Source of the DNA: Pipra filicauda
Lineage: Eukaryota > Chordata > Aves > Passeriformes > Pipridae
DNA length: 64,000 nucleotides
Assembly: GCF_003945595.2 (NCBI RefSeq)
Contig: NW_024104527.1
Location: 310,001-374,000, forward strand
Direction: 5' to 3'
Shown: in pieces, positions 1 through 13,410 of the stretch
Layout of the letters: every line of letters begins with the position of its first letter
Numbering within the stretch: position 1 is the first letter of the stretch
Notes under the pieces: generated by a model
The model's input: the letters and a program-made list of their open reading frames with translations, nothing else
The model's database searches: none
Told to the model about the DNA's origin: nothing
Translations under genes and position numbers: made by a program

Positions 1-3000
1 CCACAAAATTCATTAAATATTCATAAAATTCAGACAGGCGTGGACTGTTTAGTCTCAGTTTCTTGGGAAGAAATAGCTCAGATAGTTAAGATGGTTCAAA
101 TTTTAAAAAATTGAAAACAGTTTTTCAGGCTGAGCCTCAGCTGCTTCATTAATAAGAAAACAAACCAGCTGCACCTCTACCTCTTTCCAACAAGTCAAAC
201 GATTAGGGGGAAAAAAAAAAAAGTTGTTCCTATTTTTTATGTAGAATTGACTCACCACAAGTGAGAGTAGACACACTCCAAATTTGAAGCAACTCTCCTG
301 CATAGTAAGATTATTTCCCTCCTCCATGTTTCCTTCAGAGAATCTGGCAAAGATGCACTGTTTACTCCTACCCTGACACCTGACTCAGATTTAGCTGAGA
401 ATCTGTAAAATGCAGTGATCTGTTGCTGCAGAGAAAATGCGATTTCTTTTTGTCCTCTGTCTTGTTAGCAAACACTCTTATCAGAAGCAGAGAGATATTC
501 AGCTACCCAAGATCAACCCAGTATGGGAAGCAGATATTAGAGATAACATCATTTATTCCCCATTGCTACTAACTCCAAAATACGTTCCAAAGTCCTGATT
601 TAGTTTTACAGTCTCCTTTGCCTTCAGACTGACACATGGGCAGAGCATACAGAAAAATTAGATCAAGTAGTTCTGCTCACTCCAATTAATAGGAATGACA
701 GCACTCTGCACTAATGGTTCATCTCTGAGCTAGCAGAGGACTTTAGTGCTCAGACAAGAGGATAGTTACAACGCTGCTGCTACTGCTGCCTTCCCACCTT
801 TTAAGGCCCTGGTATTTTATCTTGGCAGAGACAGTCAGCAGCTGAACTTGATTTCATAGGTCTTTTCCAACTTAAATGATTCTATTATTCCAAGAGCATC
901 AGCTGCCCTGAGGACTGACCAATGACACCCCCGAGGGTCTAGTTAGCTACCCTTTCACTGAAAGTAAGCAACACCCAGGGCAGTTTTCACAGCTTAAAAA
1001 CTGCTTGGTGATTTTAATTATCATCCCAAGGGCATATTATTGATGACAAAGAAGTTGAACCACATTTATGCTGGTTGAAGGCAAACAGAACTTTATGAAA
1101 AACAAGTCTGCAATAGTTCATGTGCCATGACACCACCCTCACCCAGAAAACCAAACTTATTTCTGCAGAAACATTCTTTAGTCATTCTGGCATGCTGAAC
1201 TCAGCCAGTGTGCTCAGAGACAGAAACAAAATTTGATGAAAAAGCTTCTTGAGAAGTCAACAAGCAGCAACAAAAGTTACAAAACAGGAGGAACAATTCT
1301 TCTGGACTGTCATACTCATCAAAAACATTAAGGTGTTTTCCTGACGGGATTCCATTTATTGGAGTGGAAAACTCTTCTCATTCACACTTTTCCAGCTATG
1401 ATCCTTCAAGGACAGCTCTGCTGTCCCTGTGCCCTGAACTCCTGTCTACTCTCATTACTGCCCAGGGAACTGTAAGAGTAAGCAGTAGGATGACTGGAGA
1501 AGCACCAGCACACTAGGGAACTTTTCTACTTCCTTTCAGGATGTGTTGTGTCTCTTGACCTTCTGCTGAGGTATTTTTAACACAAGGAGAAAGTGGAAGC
1601 TTAGTTTTCAAGTGCCTCTATCCTAACAGACCATGGTGTCGTCATCCAACACCACCATCACATATTTTCAAGGTTCACACAGTTTTTCACAACGAAGGCA
1701 CTGATGGGAAGGACACCCTGTGCAGCTGAGTAAGTCTACAGTTATGCTGAAGAGGGCTCAAGCAAATACCTCCAGTGGAATTTTTGGTCTCAGCATCACC
1801 CACTTCATAGCCCAGATACATTCTGCACCCCCACAGCACCAGGCTGGCTCTGCAGGCAGTGCCTGTGCAAGTACCCTGTGGGGAGGAGGCCTTGCCTTAA
1901 CCCTGTCAGGGCTCCCTAACCCTCCGAGCAAAGTGCACAGGGGAAATTTCAGTCTCCAGACCCGCGGTGAGCTCAGACAAATACCGTGTAGTGCGGTCCC
2001 AGCCATGGTCCTTGACTACCAACTCTAGAAACCTAAGTGGCACTCTGCATATCACTCAGCAGCACATCATTCTGATATTGTTTTCAGGCACAGTTCGTAC
2101 AACCGTAGAAATAATGCCAGGTCACACCACAGGGATGGGTTTCCCCCCCATCTCCTTCTCTTACCCTCCCATACAAGCTAACAAATGATCATGTTGTGTG
2201 TGAGTGGTGGGATGAGGTCTCTGACACAGACTGAAGATGTTGGTTCTCCTTGGAAGAGAACACATATTTACTTCCCAAAAGGTCACTCCTTTCCTGCTGC
2301 CACCACAATGCTGCTCAGCCCATGGTGTCCTAGAAGACACGTACTTGCTGTTCAGAATGAGATGAAACAAGGCATGAATTCTAAATGCTTCAACAAATCT
2401 CACTAATGTTGGCTGTCATCCTACACAATACAAAACAGAGCTTGCCTTGAAGTGCCCCAACTGATGGACACCAGAGGGTTTTGAAGAGAAGAGGGCTCGC
2501 GCTGCAAAAAAAAAAAAATTGAAAAAAAAAGTCTGCCTTTTCAACTGCTCATACAAGAAGTCCTGTATAGTTATCAGAGGACAAGCAGAACCCAAGGCAG
2601 TTTCCTGTAGCCTCAGAATTAGGGCTGAGCCCATTTAGATGGGTGTAAGGGCAGGGACACTGGGGCAGTGTCCAGAGCCACTACACAGAATCCTTTTCTG
2701 CAGGCTCTGTTGCACTCTTGCATGAGCTTGTTGAGTTAAGAAGATATGATACAATTCTTACACTGTGGCTGATTGAATTCTTCATCAGAAACCAAGATCT
2801 ACAACTGCATCAGTAAAAGAGATTGGACTGGTAATGATAGAAGTAGAAAATGCACGGGGTTCTTGGGTGCTATTGAGCAGGGAAAGGAGTCTGCCATAAG
2901 CTGGACCTCTAGTCCGTGAGCTCCTGGCTTACAGCAGGATCCAAACTATGAGTCCCTGAAAAAATAAAGAATTATTTCAACTTATCAATATGTCCCTAGG

Positions 3001-4189
3001 GCTGGTAGATATACCATCTTCCTGCTTAGATGGGCTGATTTCCTTAAACTCTAGCTCTAACCATTCCAAGTCAAATTTCCAAAATTGTCCTGAGTGATGA
3101 GCTGTTCTGTCAATGCACCCACAGAGAGCCCCAATCCTCCTTTTCATCCCTGGAGTCTTCAAGCAGCAGATTCCTCCTTCGACCTAAAGGCAGGTAAAGG
3201 TTTTGTGTTTCCCTACCATCTGTTAGCCAGAGTAAGTGTGGATCATCCAGGTGATCATGCAGAAGCTTTCAGCCACACGGAATTTCTGTCAGGATCCAAG
3301 GAAACAGGCAATATTATTCTATAAAACTGTCTCCCTCACAGGCTTTCTCTTCTACCTGCTCCTGGTAAATGCCATCTTAGGATCGGGAAACTCTCTTGGG
3401 GAACATTTTTGTCCAGAATAAAAAAAATGCTCCATTTTCTCCTAGAAAAACTCAATTTTATGAGCAGACCAATTCTCCCACAGTGCACAGCCTCCTCTCT
3501 CCAGTAGCGCCAGTCCAGAGACTTTAGAGGAATTTCTCTGAAATGCAAATTACCCTACACCACATCCCCTAGACCATACTGAAGCAAATTATGAAAAAAA
3601 AGGCTCCAGCTGGGAGATCACATCATGATGGCATTTTGCTTGAAAACAAGGCAAGTAACAAGGCAATTTTTAAGTAACTGTTGACATCATTTTTCCAGAA
3701 ACAGCTCTTACATTGTTTATTCTCTGTGCAGGACAAAAAATGGCTATCTTTAAACATTCACATTTCCCATGGCAGGAGAGCAAATTTTTTTCAGTGTAAC
3801 CTTTGCAGCACCTTCTGTTCTTACAGTGTAATTCATATCCCTATTCAGAGACAGACTGGAGACACCAACAGAGAAATCCTATGGGAAAGCACAGTTTATC
3901 AACCCAATGCCTGTCCACATCTATGCATTTATCAAAAGAAAGCATTGATTTACCTTGGAGGAGGAAAACAAGTGAAGTGATCTGTGTCTAAGAGACCAGT
4001 GTGTTTCCTCTGTTTGAGCTGTGCCATCTTATCTGCTTTGTAAAAGGACTGCACCTTTCTGCGAAAAAACTTCTTTGAAACTCCAAAACTATAAAGAAAA
4101 GATAGAATAATTCCTACTGTTCCAAAGTTCTGCTTACACAGACCATTCTGAAATACTTCACCTGAAATTTACGTAGCAGAGGAACATAC
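1..4189. other. Intergenic, no gene seen
   Basis: Apart from the CR1 tail near 0.8 kb and short homopolymers (12-A run near 2507), I see no coding exon, RNA gene or repeat I can name. The open frames are short, overlapping on both strands and without recognisable content. Confidence 0.6.
800..900 (+). mobile_element. CR1 LINE, short 3' tail
   Basis: GGTCTTTTCCAACTTAAATG followed by ATTCTATTATTCC is the degenerate 3' end of an avian CR1 retrotransposon, which normally ends in ATTCTATG repeats. Only the tail is recognisable, as is usual for 5'-truncated CR1 copies. Confidence 0.65.
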
Positions 4190-4770
4190 AAGTGCCAATA
4201 GGCATCCCACCTCAAAGGACTTACAGAGCACAGTTGCCTCTCTCAAAGCACTGTCAAGGCCACAAAAGGAACCTGCCATAAGATAAGCCACCACAGAGGG
4301 AATTTGAGAAAAGCACAGGCAGGAGAAATTTAGAACAGGAAGGTGCTAATTCCAGGCCTGACAGAGGCAACATCTGTTTAGCACATTCCAGTTTATGCAT
4401 CCGGACAAAAATTTCCGCTGTGGCAAGCTGTGGGAAATGAAGAAACTGCTCATACACATGCCATGCCAAGTTATGTGAACATCTATGATCACCCCATAGA
4501 TACCCAGAACTTGGACTGTGTAAAGGTGGTACCCCCAGAAGAACAACTTTGGGACCCACCACTGAGAAGCCCAGGATGAAGAAAGACCAACAGGACACCA
4601 CTGGATCCACAGGTGGTGATTATCTTCTGCTCTGTCTCCTCCCCCCTCCACTTTCCTGTTTCTTTCTCTCTCTCTACCTCACATTTACTGTTAAATAAAA
4701 TGCATGCTATTGACTTCTGCATATGGTCTAATTTGCACCTTAATTCGGGCAGAGGCATCAGCAGAAAAGA
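4190..4770 (+). mobile_element. LTR-like segment (avian ERV type), borders uncertain
   Basis: The layout fits the 3' half of an avian retroviral LTR: a pyrimidine-rich run (4620-4690) leads to AATAAA at about 4695 and then a short downstream part. The upstream segment (GGACCCACCACTGAGAAGCC and neighbours) resembles dispersed LTR copies I know from songbirds. I could not find a convincing TG start or target duplication, and no viral coding frame is adjacent. Confidence 0.45.
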
Positions 4771-6199
4771 GGATAAATGCAAGACTGAAATGGCTCTCCA
4801 AGAACAAAAATTGCATGTGCACTAATAGGTCTAATGTAAATATCTGTGCTGATAACACTGATAAAAAGAACAAACACAAGAAAAGTAGCTGTTAGTTCCT
4901 CCCTTCAATCAGTAAGAAGCAATGCTTCTGAAATAGAAAATAAAACTGCAAAGATGTAAAGCTAAAGGAGGAGAAGAATCACACCTCAAAGTGACAACAG
5001 GCAGAAGAGCACAAGTTTTGGCTGGCAGCTCTAGAATAATTATTCATGGGATAACTTGCTCTCAGCCACACTACTCTCTCTGAGATAAAACACATCAGAG
5101 AAGGCAATCTCAGAGGTAGTTGTTGTACACTGTGCACTAGTAAATTGATCCTGAGGTAGGTGGACCCCGTTGATCACACACTGACAAGGGCTTAGCGGGT
5201 ATGTTTACTTCAGAAGAGTTTCAAGGACAATTTGATCCAAACTCCTTTATTCTTGAAATACTTCTCTCAGTATTGTTTCATTGACTCCAGTGGACATGTC
5301 CCTGATTCAGATCAGAATGCAAAAAAGAAGAATCAGGCTCACTCAGCTTCTCCCAGGCTACCTTACTTTCCCCCCCACCCTGGTCTAATGACCTCCATTT
5401 GTTCCCCCATACCCACTGCACCAACTTGCACTTCCTACTGTAGACCGATGTTTACACACACTGCTTCTAAAAGCCATTTTGAATATGTGCTCAAAAAACA
5501 GTCAGAAGAAAGGAGTGAAAATGCTCTTATTTCTCTCAAGCCAAACTTAGTGGGATGAGGGACACTCCAGTCATGAATCCATTGCATGAAAACTCAAGGA
5601 TGTGGCATTTTTACAGTTTGAGGGGGAAACAGAAATCATCACAGAAGCATCTGAGTGAGCTGATTTTTTACACAAGTGTGGGGGCAGATTAATACTCCAG
5701 TACAGGGTCAAGACATCAGAAGCCCACTAAAAAATGTCAGATTCTCTATAGAGTACATCAGCACCGTTCTATGTCCTTCCAGAGAAACTTTATCATCACC
5801 AGCTGTTTTACTTGTACCTTGTCAGTTCCAGGTATACTTGGTTAGGCGGAAATGCTGGGCAGCAAACTGAAGAGCAAAGATGATAAAATAGAAGCCTTTG
5901 TTTCCCATATTGCCAATGCAAATGTCCTGTGCAATTGTAATGTGTGGGGAAACTGGAAAGGACAGGAACAACACGTCAGCTACCCAGTCGCAGTAGAAAG
6001 GTTAGATGAACAGGCCAGGACCTGACCCTGCCCTCTTCAATATCACTGCAAAAGTTATTTGTACTGACGCCTTAAGGTCCATCTAGTTTTTTTGATTTTC
6101 CTAATTTTTATAAGCTTTATAAAAATTATATAATACAAGTAGATTTAGAAACAGCAGCCTTTATTCTTTTACCCTTAACATAGTAACTACACACATTCC

Positions 6200-6655
6200 C
6201 CAACCCCTATTACCCCATTCCATGCTCCTCATATCAATTCTACCCCTGAATTCCATTAGAAAATGTTAAGTCTCTTGTCAAAGTAGGCCTATTTTGTTTA
6301 GAGAACACTTGTACTTTGGCCTAAACCGCAAAAGTACAGTCAAGAACTGGGTGAATACATGCCCCTTGTACTCTGAAGAAGATGATGATTGATGAAAAAG
6401 AGGGTCTTGAAAAACCCCCAGCCCCAATTCCCAGGGGGTGGGATGGGGGTGGATCAGGGTAAAAGCCAAAAGGGTGGAAACATCTGGGATTGGGCAGACA
6501 ATATTATAAATTGTAACATCTGTACAGAGGGAGGTACGTGTGTCTTGTAATCTTTATGCCTAGGCACAAATTAAAATCCTTTCCTTATCTCACCTCCAAA
6601 ACTAATTTGCCTTGGAGTTTTTTTCCTCCCTGAATTTTCTTTAGGCAACAGTATG
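6200..6655 (+). mobile_element. Possible LTR-derived repeat
   Basis: A C/G-run segment (CCCCCAGCCCCAATTCCCAG), a GGGTAAAAGCC motif that could be a weak TATA-like element, then ATTAAAATCC and a pyrimidine tract ending TTTCTTTAGGCAACA. This order is promoter-like to poly(A)-like, as in retroviral LTRs, and the text resembles avian dispersed repeats. Neither end is fixed. Confidence 0.35.
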
Positions 6656-7132
6656 GCAACAAGTAGATATATGCAGGGCACATCCATCAGTCACACTCAG
6701 AGCTCTTGTACGGATCTAGGAGGCAACAGATCCTCTGCTAGCAGTCACACAATACCTTAGACAGTGTATAACACTACATCGCCACCCTCCAGCCACTGTG
6801 GAGGGAGCAAACACTGATCATTTGGCTAAATCTAAGCAACTTTCCTTCACAACTGTACTTTTTAGGCCTTATAATTTACAGATTTCAGCCTGGCATATAG
6901 CTTTTCGCCTTGCATGTAGCTTCCTTGACTCCCTTTGTTGCTCCATTCGGTTCTGTGAGAGCCAGAGACCCTGTAATTTATGAGCAGGTTGTTGGATGGA
7001 AGAACACACCAACATTCCATTTTCACTTTGGTTCTAGTAGTCCAAGCGACAGGGATTTCACTTTGAGTGCAAAAAGCTCCCATAAGGGGAGAAAAAGTGT
7101 ATTTGCAAACAGTTATATGCTGTTGACCACTG

Positions 7133-7172
7133 TATATGTGTGTGTATATACAGACGTGCATACACACACAAG
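7133..7172. repeat. Short imperfect (TG/TA)n and (AC)n microsatellite
   Basis: TATATGTGTGTGTATATACA followed by CATACACACACAAG, an alternating purine-pyrimidine stretch with weak inverted symmetry. Confidence 0.6.
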
Positions 7173-10100
7173 AATAGCTGCACAAGATCAGATGGTAAAG
7201 GGTAATTGAGATGAGAAGTCTGCCTCTAGCAGTGATAATATCGCTGTTAGGGTACATGTACAAGTCATCCTTCTGCATATCTTCTGATCTCAAGGAGCAA
7301 ACTGTTGCTCAAGTTTTTCCTACACAGCAAGTTATATCAGGATCCATACGTAAGCTCCATTTCTTGATGTATTAATGTTCTACAATGTATTGAAGCAATA
7401 AAATCCCCAGTTTAATCATGCATTCCTGATAGATCTCCAGCCTTTTCTTTGGAACCTCACACGACACAATGACCACACCCTCCCTAAGTCATAAACATAC
7501 AGAAAGTTACCAGCGCACACTAAATCTATGTTCCAAAAGCAGACGCAAATTCACAGTGCAGGCTTTAGGGAAAGGTCACAGCACCAGGGAATAACCACCC
7601 AGGCCAAAAAGGGCAGCATTATCCCAGAGAAGAGGACATCATGCAAACAGGAAATCTGGCTTCTCTTGTGGGCAAAACCACAAAAACTAAAAGCTTTCCC
7701 TTCCTTCCTCGCCCTCTCGTTTTGCCAACACACAGCCTGTGCAATCCAAGCACTACAGCAGTGAACAGAAAACAACTGAGCATTACAGAAATAAGTCTCT
7801 GCAAAACATGAGGCACGAGAGTTGCTTACCACTACAAAGTAGGTAAGCAGCAGATAAAAAAGGCCTTGTGGTTTATTCCAAACATGTGTTCAGCTTTACC
7901 TATTTACTCTCCTACAAGATCCTCTGCTTCTGGAGCTCAGGGTTCATAATTCTCCATGCTTGATGGCATGAAGGAGAGTGGAGAGCAGGTTGGGAGACCT
8001 TCTGTTTTTTCCTGAAGTCCTCAGTCTGTTAACGTGTGTGCAAGACTATTGCCTTGATTTTTCATCAACATTTATAAGTAAAACTTGTGTAACCTTTGCT
8101 TGTATTTCCCAGGTCACAATACAGAGTGCCTGCAGAGGAAAGGAGCTACCACTATATAGTGATTATCATCTCCCAGGAAACTCAGACTTCCCTTCAAAGC
8201 TGTCCACACAACGCCACTGACCAACACAGTGCTCTCAATTTTTACATAAACACACATAGCGGCCTTCATCCAGCACAGCCCAATACCCTCTTTCTGACAG
8301 CATGAAAAAGTGGATTTCTCAGGAAGAATACAAGAAGGTGTGTGCATAATATGGGACCTTGCTTTATCTGTCCCAGCAAGCAAAATTTGCTCGCTACCTG
8401 AGTCATGGACCTAATTTCAACAAATGTAGCTAACACCTATGACTAAGTACATCTCTGGCTTCCAAAACATCTTGTAGCAATTTACTGCACTTGGACTGCG
8501 CATTGTGAAACTACCCCCTTCCCTTTGGCTTTCCTGCATCGGAATTATTTCACTTTATGCCCCAGCACTTGTATTACAAGCAACCATGAGTGAAACATAT
8601 TTCAGCTCTCTGTTGATAAATGCATGTCTTCAGCACCTCTCCTCAAAACTGCCTTGCTAAACAAAAAAGCGTCGTGTAGTCACCTCGCATATGAAAGCTC
8701 ACCACCCTAGTTGCCCATCTCTGCATTTCCTACAGCTCTACTCCAAAGTTTCTCAGGCTGGAAATGCCATCAGCATTGCAGATGCGGGTGCAATATGGAT
8801 TTATGTTTCACTTTGCTCTGAATTTTGTTTGTTTGTCTTTTCTTCTCCCACTAAGTTCTGCAGAGAGGTTTTCAGGTAGACATACAATGATTCCAACAGC
8901 CTTCCAGAGAGGAAAGGACTATTTGCAATGTCGACATATATCCCTAGAGCAAGCCCTTATTTCCCACACACATTGCTTTGCAGTGACTGGTAATTAATTT
9001 CATTGGCCACATTCTCATCCAGTCATGTGGATCCATGACATCCTGGGGCACCCTATCTATTAATAATGCAACTGCCTTTGTTTTGCTAACATTTCTGGGG
9101 ATTTGTGTTTTGTCACTCATTTCCAGGGAAAGTTCTTTTCTAGGAAAAATCCACGCATTTGCTAGCAAATAACGGTGGTGGTGGTACTTTAAATAGACTA
9201 AACCCTCACAAGCTTATTTTGTAACTCCACTATTATCAAATTCCTTTTCATTCATGGTTTCAGACAACCTCAAGAGAAGCAACCAGTATCGACAGCTAAT
9301 GATTAAGCAGCATTACAATCTAAGCCACAGCCCAGAGCTAACTGTAAAAGATTTCCATCTCTCCCTGTGCAAGAATGTGACGGGAAAATCTTTCCTTTTT
9401 TTCCCTGGGATGTGGTACCCATGCTTTTATGGTCAGATTCCCAGGACCTTAAGCATCACCATCTGGAGGTTACTCCACGTGAAAAATGTTAATCGTGAGG
9501 ACCGCAAAGTTTAGTAACCATGCTCAGGAATCCAAGGACCTCACCAGCACCCAAAAAGCCATGACAGTAAACAACTGGCCCAAGATACACACAACCACCT
9601 TCCAACTCCCCCTGATGACAGAATTCAGCCTTCCATTGCAGGTGGTCTGACAGCAGGTACACTGTTTCCTGAGCCACATCTGGAAGGAGAGTCTCCCACA
9701 TCCAGGAATAGAAATAGTAAGGATACCATGCTCTTTGAAATTTCTGTAGGAGAAACAAGGTCTAATCCTGCCCCAGCTAGACCCTCCCAGCACTCTAACA
9801 TCCTGCACTTTTCCAGTCACTCCCCAGCTGGTGTTCATTAACCTCTGCTGGATCCCTGTTCCTGGAAAACCAGCTACTACCTCTGGCACACTTGGGAAGC
9901 TAAGTCACGCTAATAAGTACTGATTTAACCCAGTATCACAACACTGACAGGCTCCCTGGTGTGCTCCAAGAGAATTTGCAGCTGAATTGCAGTGGGGACC
10001 ACCACCAGCAGTGTGTCCCTCATCGCCAGCAGCCAGGGATCAGACAGAGCTCACAATCCTGTTGTGATCGGCTTCTTCGCACGGGAATTCTGGGACCATT

Positions 10101-13100
10101 CTCCCAAGGTCTCTGCATTGCTTGGGTTGCAAATGAAAAGCAGCAAGCAGAGAGACCCAGGGGTTTCCTCACTCATGTAGACATTGGGTTTTCTGACCCA
10201 AATATTTCTGCACAGAGGTGGAGAAAATTAGTTCTTTTATGAGGGTCTAGGAAGAAATCCAAGCAGATAAAATCAACAAGGTATAGAACTCTCATGTACC
10301 AGAGTCTGGGCATATATTTCACCAGCATTAGCGAACACAAGGTAGCACGCTTGACAAATAGCAAAGTTCATGTACATTTGTTTAGGCTGGAGGACAGCTG
10401 GGAACTCCAGAGTCTTAATAAACAGCATGGCACCATTGCAGTACAACTTATCTGCAGGATCCTGGCAAATAAAAACAACAAGGAAACAACTTGCTGCCCT
10501 AGGGAATTGCATATGGGAAGCAAACACAAGATCTGAGTGCCAAAAAAAAAAAAACAAACCACAAAGATTGCCTTCCCTGCTGAATCAGTCAGGAAATCCT
10601 ACAGGACCAACAACATAATTATTGGTCAATTTTGGCATCAGCAAGAAACCAAGAGGATTTCAATTGTACAGAGGCAGATGAATGTGTTGCAGAAATTAAA
10701 TATTTTAACAAAGGCAATAAATCAGAAGGGAACTTCCTCATTTGAAAGTAATTTGGTTTATCAGCTAATTTGGATTTAAAGGTGATTTGTGTGCTGATTT
10801 TGGCAAAGCCATCAGTGTTTCGCTTGTACTTGAGATTTTTTCAAGACACTGATTTTGGCTCAGTTCTGCCTGACTTGGATGCAGACACAAATCGCCTTGG
10901 GGAATGGCAACATTACCAAACACAGCCACAGCATCTCTGCTGACTGGCACGGAACGCATCACTGCAGGGAATGTCTGTTCTGACTACATAGGGCACTGCC
11001 CTCTGACTGCTTTCGGAGTCAAAGGTCCGCATATCTGATGCTGTGTGACTACCCTGGTGACACACCGAGAGGGGAAGTGTCTGCCTACACGTGGAACACA
11101 CTTGGGACAGGAAGACTGAGTGCTCTGCAAAAAGCCAAGAACTATACATACACAATAAATCAAGCAACTGGAATACTCTGAGCTGTGCTGGAAACCCTGA
11201 GAGCAGTGCCAGAACCATCCCTGCAGTTCCAGCATCATTCTCTGCTCAACAGTTTTTGGGAAGCAGGGCAGCAGCTCTGCTGGGTGGGATGGAAGATCTG
11301 CCCCAGAGCCCATCCTGGCCATGGCTGGGATGTACCCAGGTTGTGCTTGGGCCCAGACTGAGAGAAGGAAGAGGGATGAAGCAGAGTCTCAGCTCTTGAG
11401 CAGCACTAGCACTGGTCTGTCCTTCTGGCAGAGGCATGAGGGGACAATGGGTCTGTGTCTACAAAGGACGTGAACAGCCTCCTGGTATTTAGACAGAAAT
11501 ACATATAGGTAAATAGACATATATCTTTGTAGACAGAATATTTAATGTAATAAAAAAAAAATAGAGTTAAAAACACAGATAAATTGAAATAGCTGCTGGA
11601 CTTACTCCCCCCAGTTGGAGGCAGAGCTGCCAGGTCTCACAACCCTCAGAGGGTGCATATGCAGGTAGTGCAGCTGTCAGGAACAACTTTCAGGAAACAA
11701 GTCTTCCCTGTGAAATATTCCACAGCTTGTGAAACCTGCATCAAGCTTTCCCTATCATTGACATGAACTTCATGGCCTTGCTAACCAATAATTTACAAAT
11801 CACAGGAATTAACTAGCAAGGATTGAAAAGTCATCTATTTCTTGGGCAAGAAATCCAATAAAGGCCTTCACCTGCATGCAGAGGGAGACCAGATCCTTTT
11901 TCCCTTGTGCAACTGTCCGAGTTTCTGTTTGCTGTGTTGCCACCATCAGTCTGAATATCAGTCTGCACATCACACCCACTACAAGCCCAGGTCAACTGCA
12001 GCCCAGGTACATCTCCAGAGTGCCCTTCTGGCACCAGCAGCCACCTTCTTCCAGTGCTCTGGTCTCAGTGCCACAATGGGAGCACTGGATCCCATTACCA
12101 GTGCTCCAGTGGCAGGACTCAGGGAGCTTTGAATCACACTGGAAGAAGAGGTGCCAGCAATGCCATGAATGGGACCACAAACAGCTGAGCACACTGGCCC
12201 TGTCAGCAGCTATTCCTGCAGCCAGAGCGCAAGAAACAGATTGAATTTGTTAAAACTGCCTGTAGTTCTTGTGGGAGAAAAAGAAATACTGATGCATGCT
12301 CTGGGAATGACTAATTCAGAACCAGTATATGTGATCTATACATCAGATTCGGACGCAAGTCCAGGCAGTGGTGCTAAGGCTTAGCATTGTTTTTAGATTT
12401 CCTAAATATGGGGTGGTTTTGTTTAGTGGGAGCTGTCCTGTAAGGGCAGGGGCATCTCGACTGCAAGCCTGGTGACTGCAGAGGAAGCTGCCTGTGTCAA
12501 TAAGCCATCAAGAGCTTTCCTGTGCCAGCACTGCCCAGGGAAGGCCTGGGCAGTATGGATGTCTTACCTCAGGTACAAGCTACCTGCTCAGGGATAACAC
12601 TGCTCAGACACAGCTCCATAACCATTTCAGTGTCTGGTTGGGAAACCAAGAGCCTGCACAGTTGTACTGGGACAAAACTGCCCTTGTGCCTCATCTGCAG
12701 ACTGAGCAATTGTGCAGAAACCTGCCCAAGGGAAAGACCAAACAAGCTCCCTGGGCCCAGGGACTGTCACAGACTCCCTCTTTGTCACCCTACCCTGTCA
12801 TATGCAAGCACCAGCTCCCAGTCCTGCCAGCCAGCACATTACAGCCAGCCTTGGGCTGGTGCAGAGGAAGAGGCACAGCAAGCAACCACACTCTCCTGCC
12901 TTCCCTTCCTTTCTTGCACAGCCTTTCTCCCAATGCAGCAACAGCCCTGCCCCTGGGTTCCTTGCACCAAGATGCCTGGGGACAGTGGTGTTTAACAGCA
13001 GCTTTTCTACCACACTGGTCTGTCACATGAGAATGTCCTTGCTTAGCCTGTGCTAAGTGCCAAGGGAAATTCCCCCTCAGTCAGGCTTGCATGATGGCAA

Positions 13101-13294
13101 GGAAGGGGATGACAGAGTCTCATCCTGTAGTTTCCCTGGGAAGAAAGAAACAGTTCCACCTACAAGGGCTGTCAATTTAGGCAAAAATGTTTCCAAACAG
13201 AGGGTGACAAAACCCCTTGCAAAGCAGCACATCTAGAACCTACAGACATTTCTCAATCACTGTTTTTCTCCAAGCTCATCCTCATATATCTTTT

Positions 13295-13410
13295 CCTAGG
13301 AAGGTAAGCTTTATTGTCCCTGTCTCCTAAGAAACTGAGGCACAGAGAGGGTATCAGATTTGTGCTGGGTTCACTGAGCTCCCAGGCCAGCTTTCTCTCC
13401 TGGGAGCATC
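13295..13410 (+). mobile_element. MIR-like SINE fragment
   Basis: TTATTGTCCCTGTCTCCTAA followed by GAAACTGAGGCACAGAGAGG and a degenerate AGCTCCCAGGCCAG end resembles the 3' half of an ancient MIR SINE. It has no clear ends, as expected for an old, decayed copy. Confidence 0.55.

Noticed and set aside
12494..13030. 178-aa open frame on the + strand with two other long frames in the same place
   Set aside because: Three + frames and two - frames are open together, which points to low stop-codon density from base composition and not to a gene.
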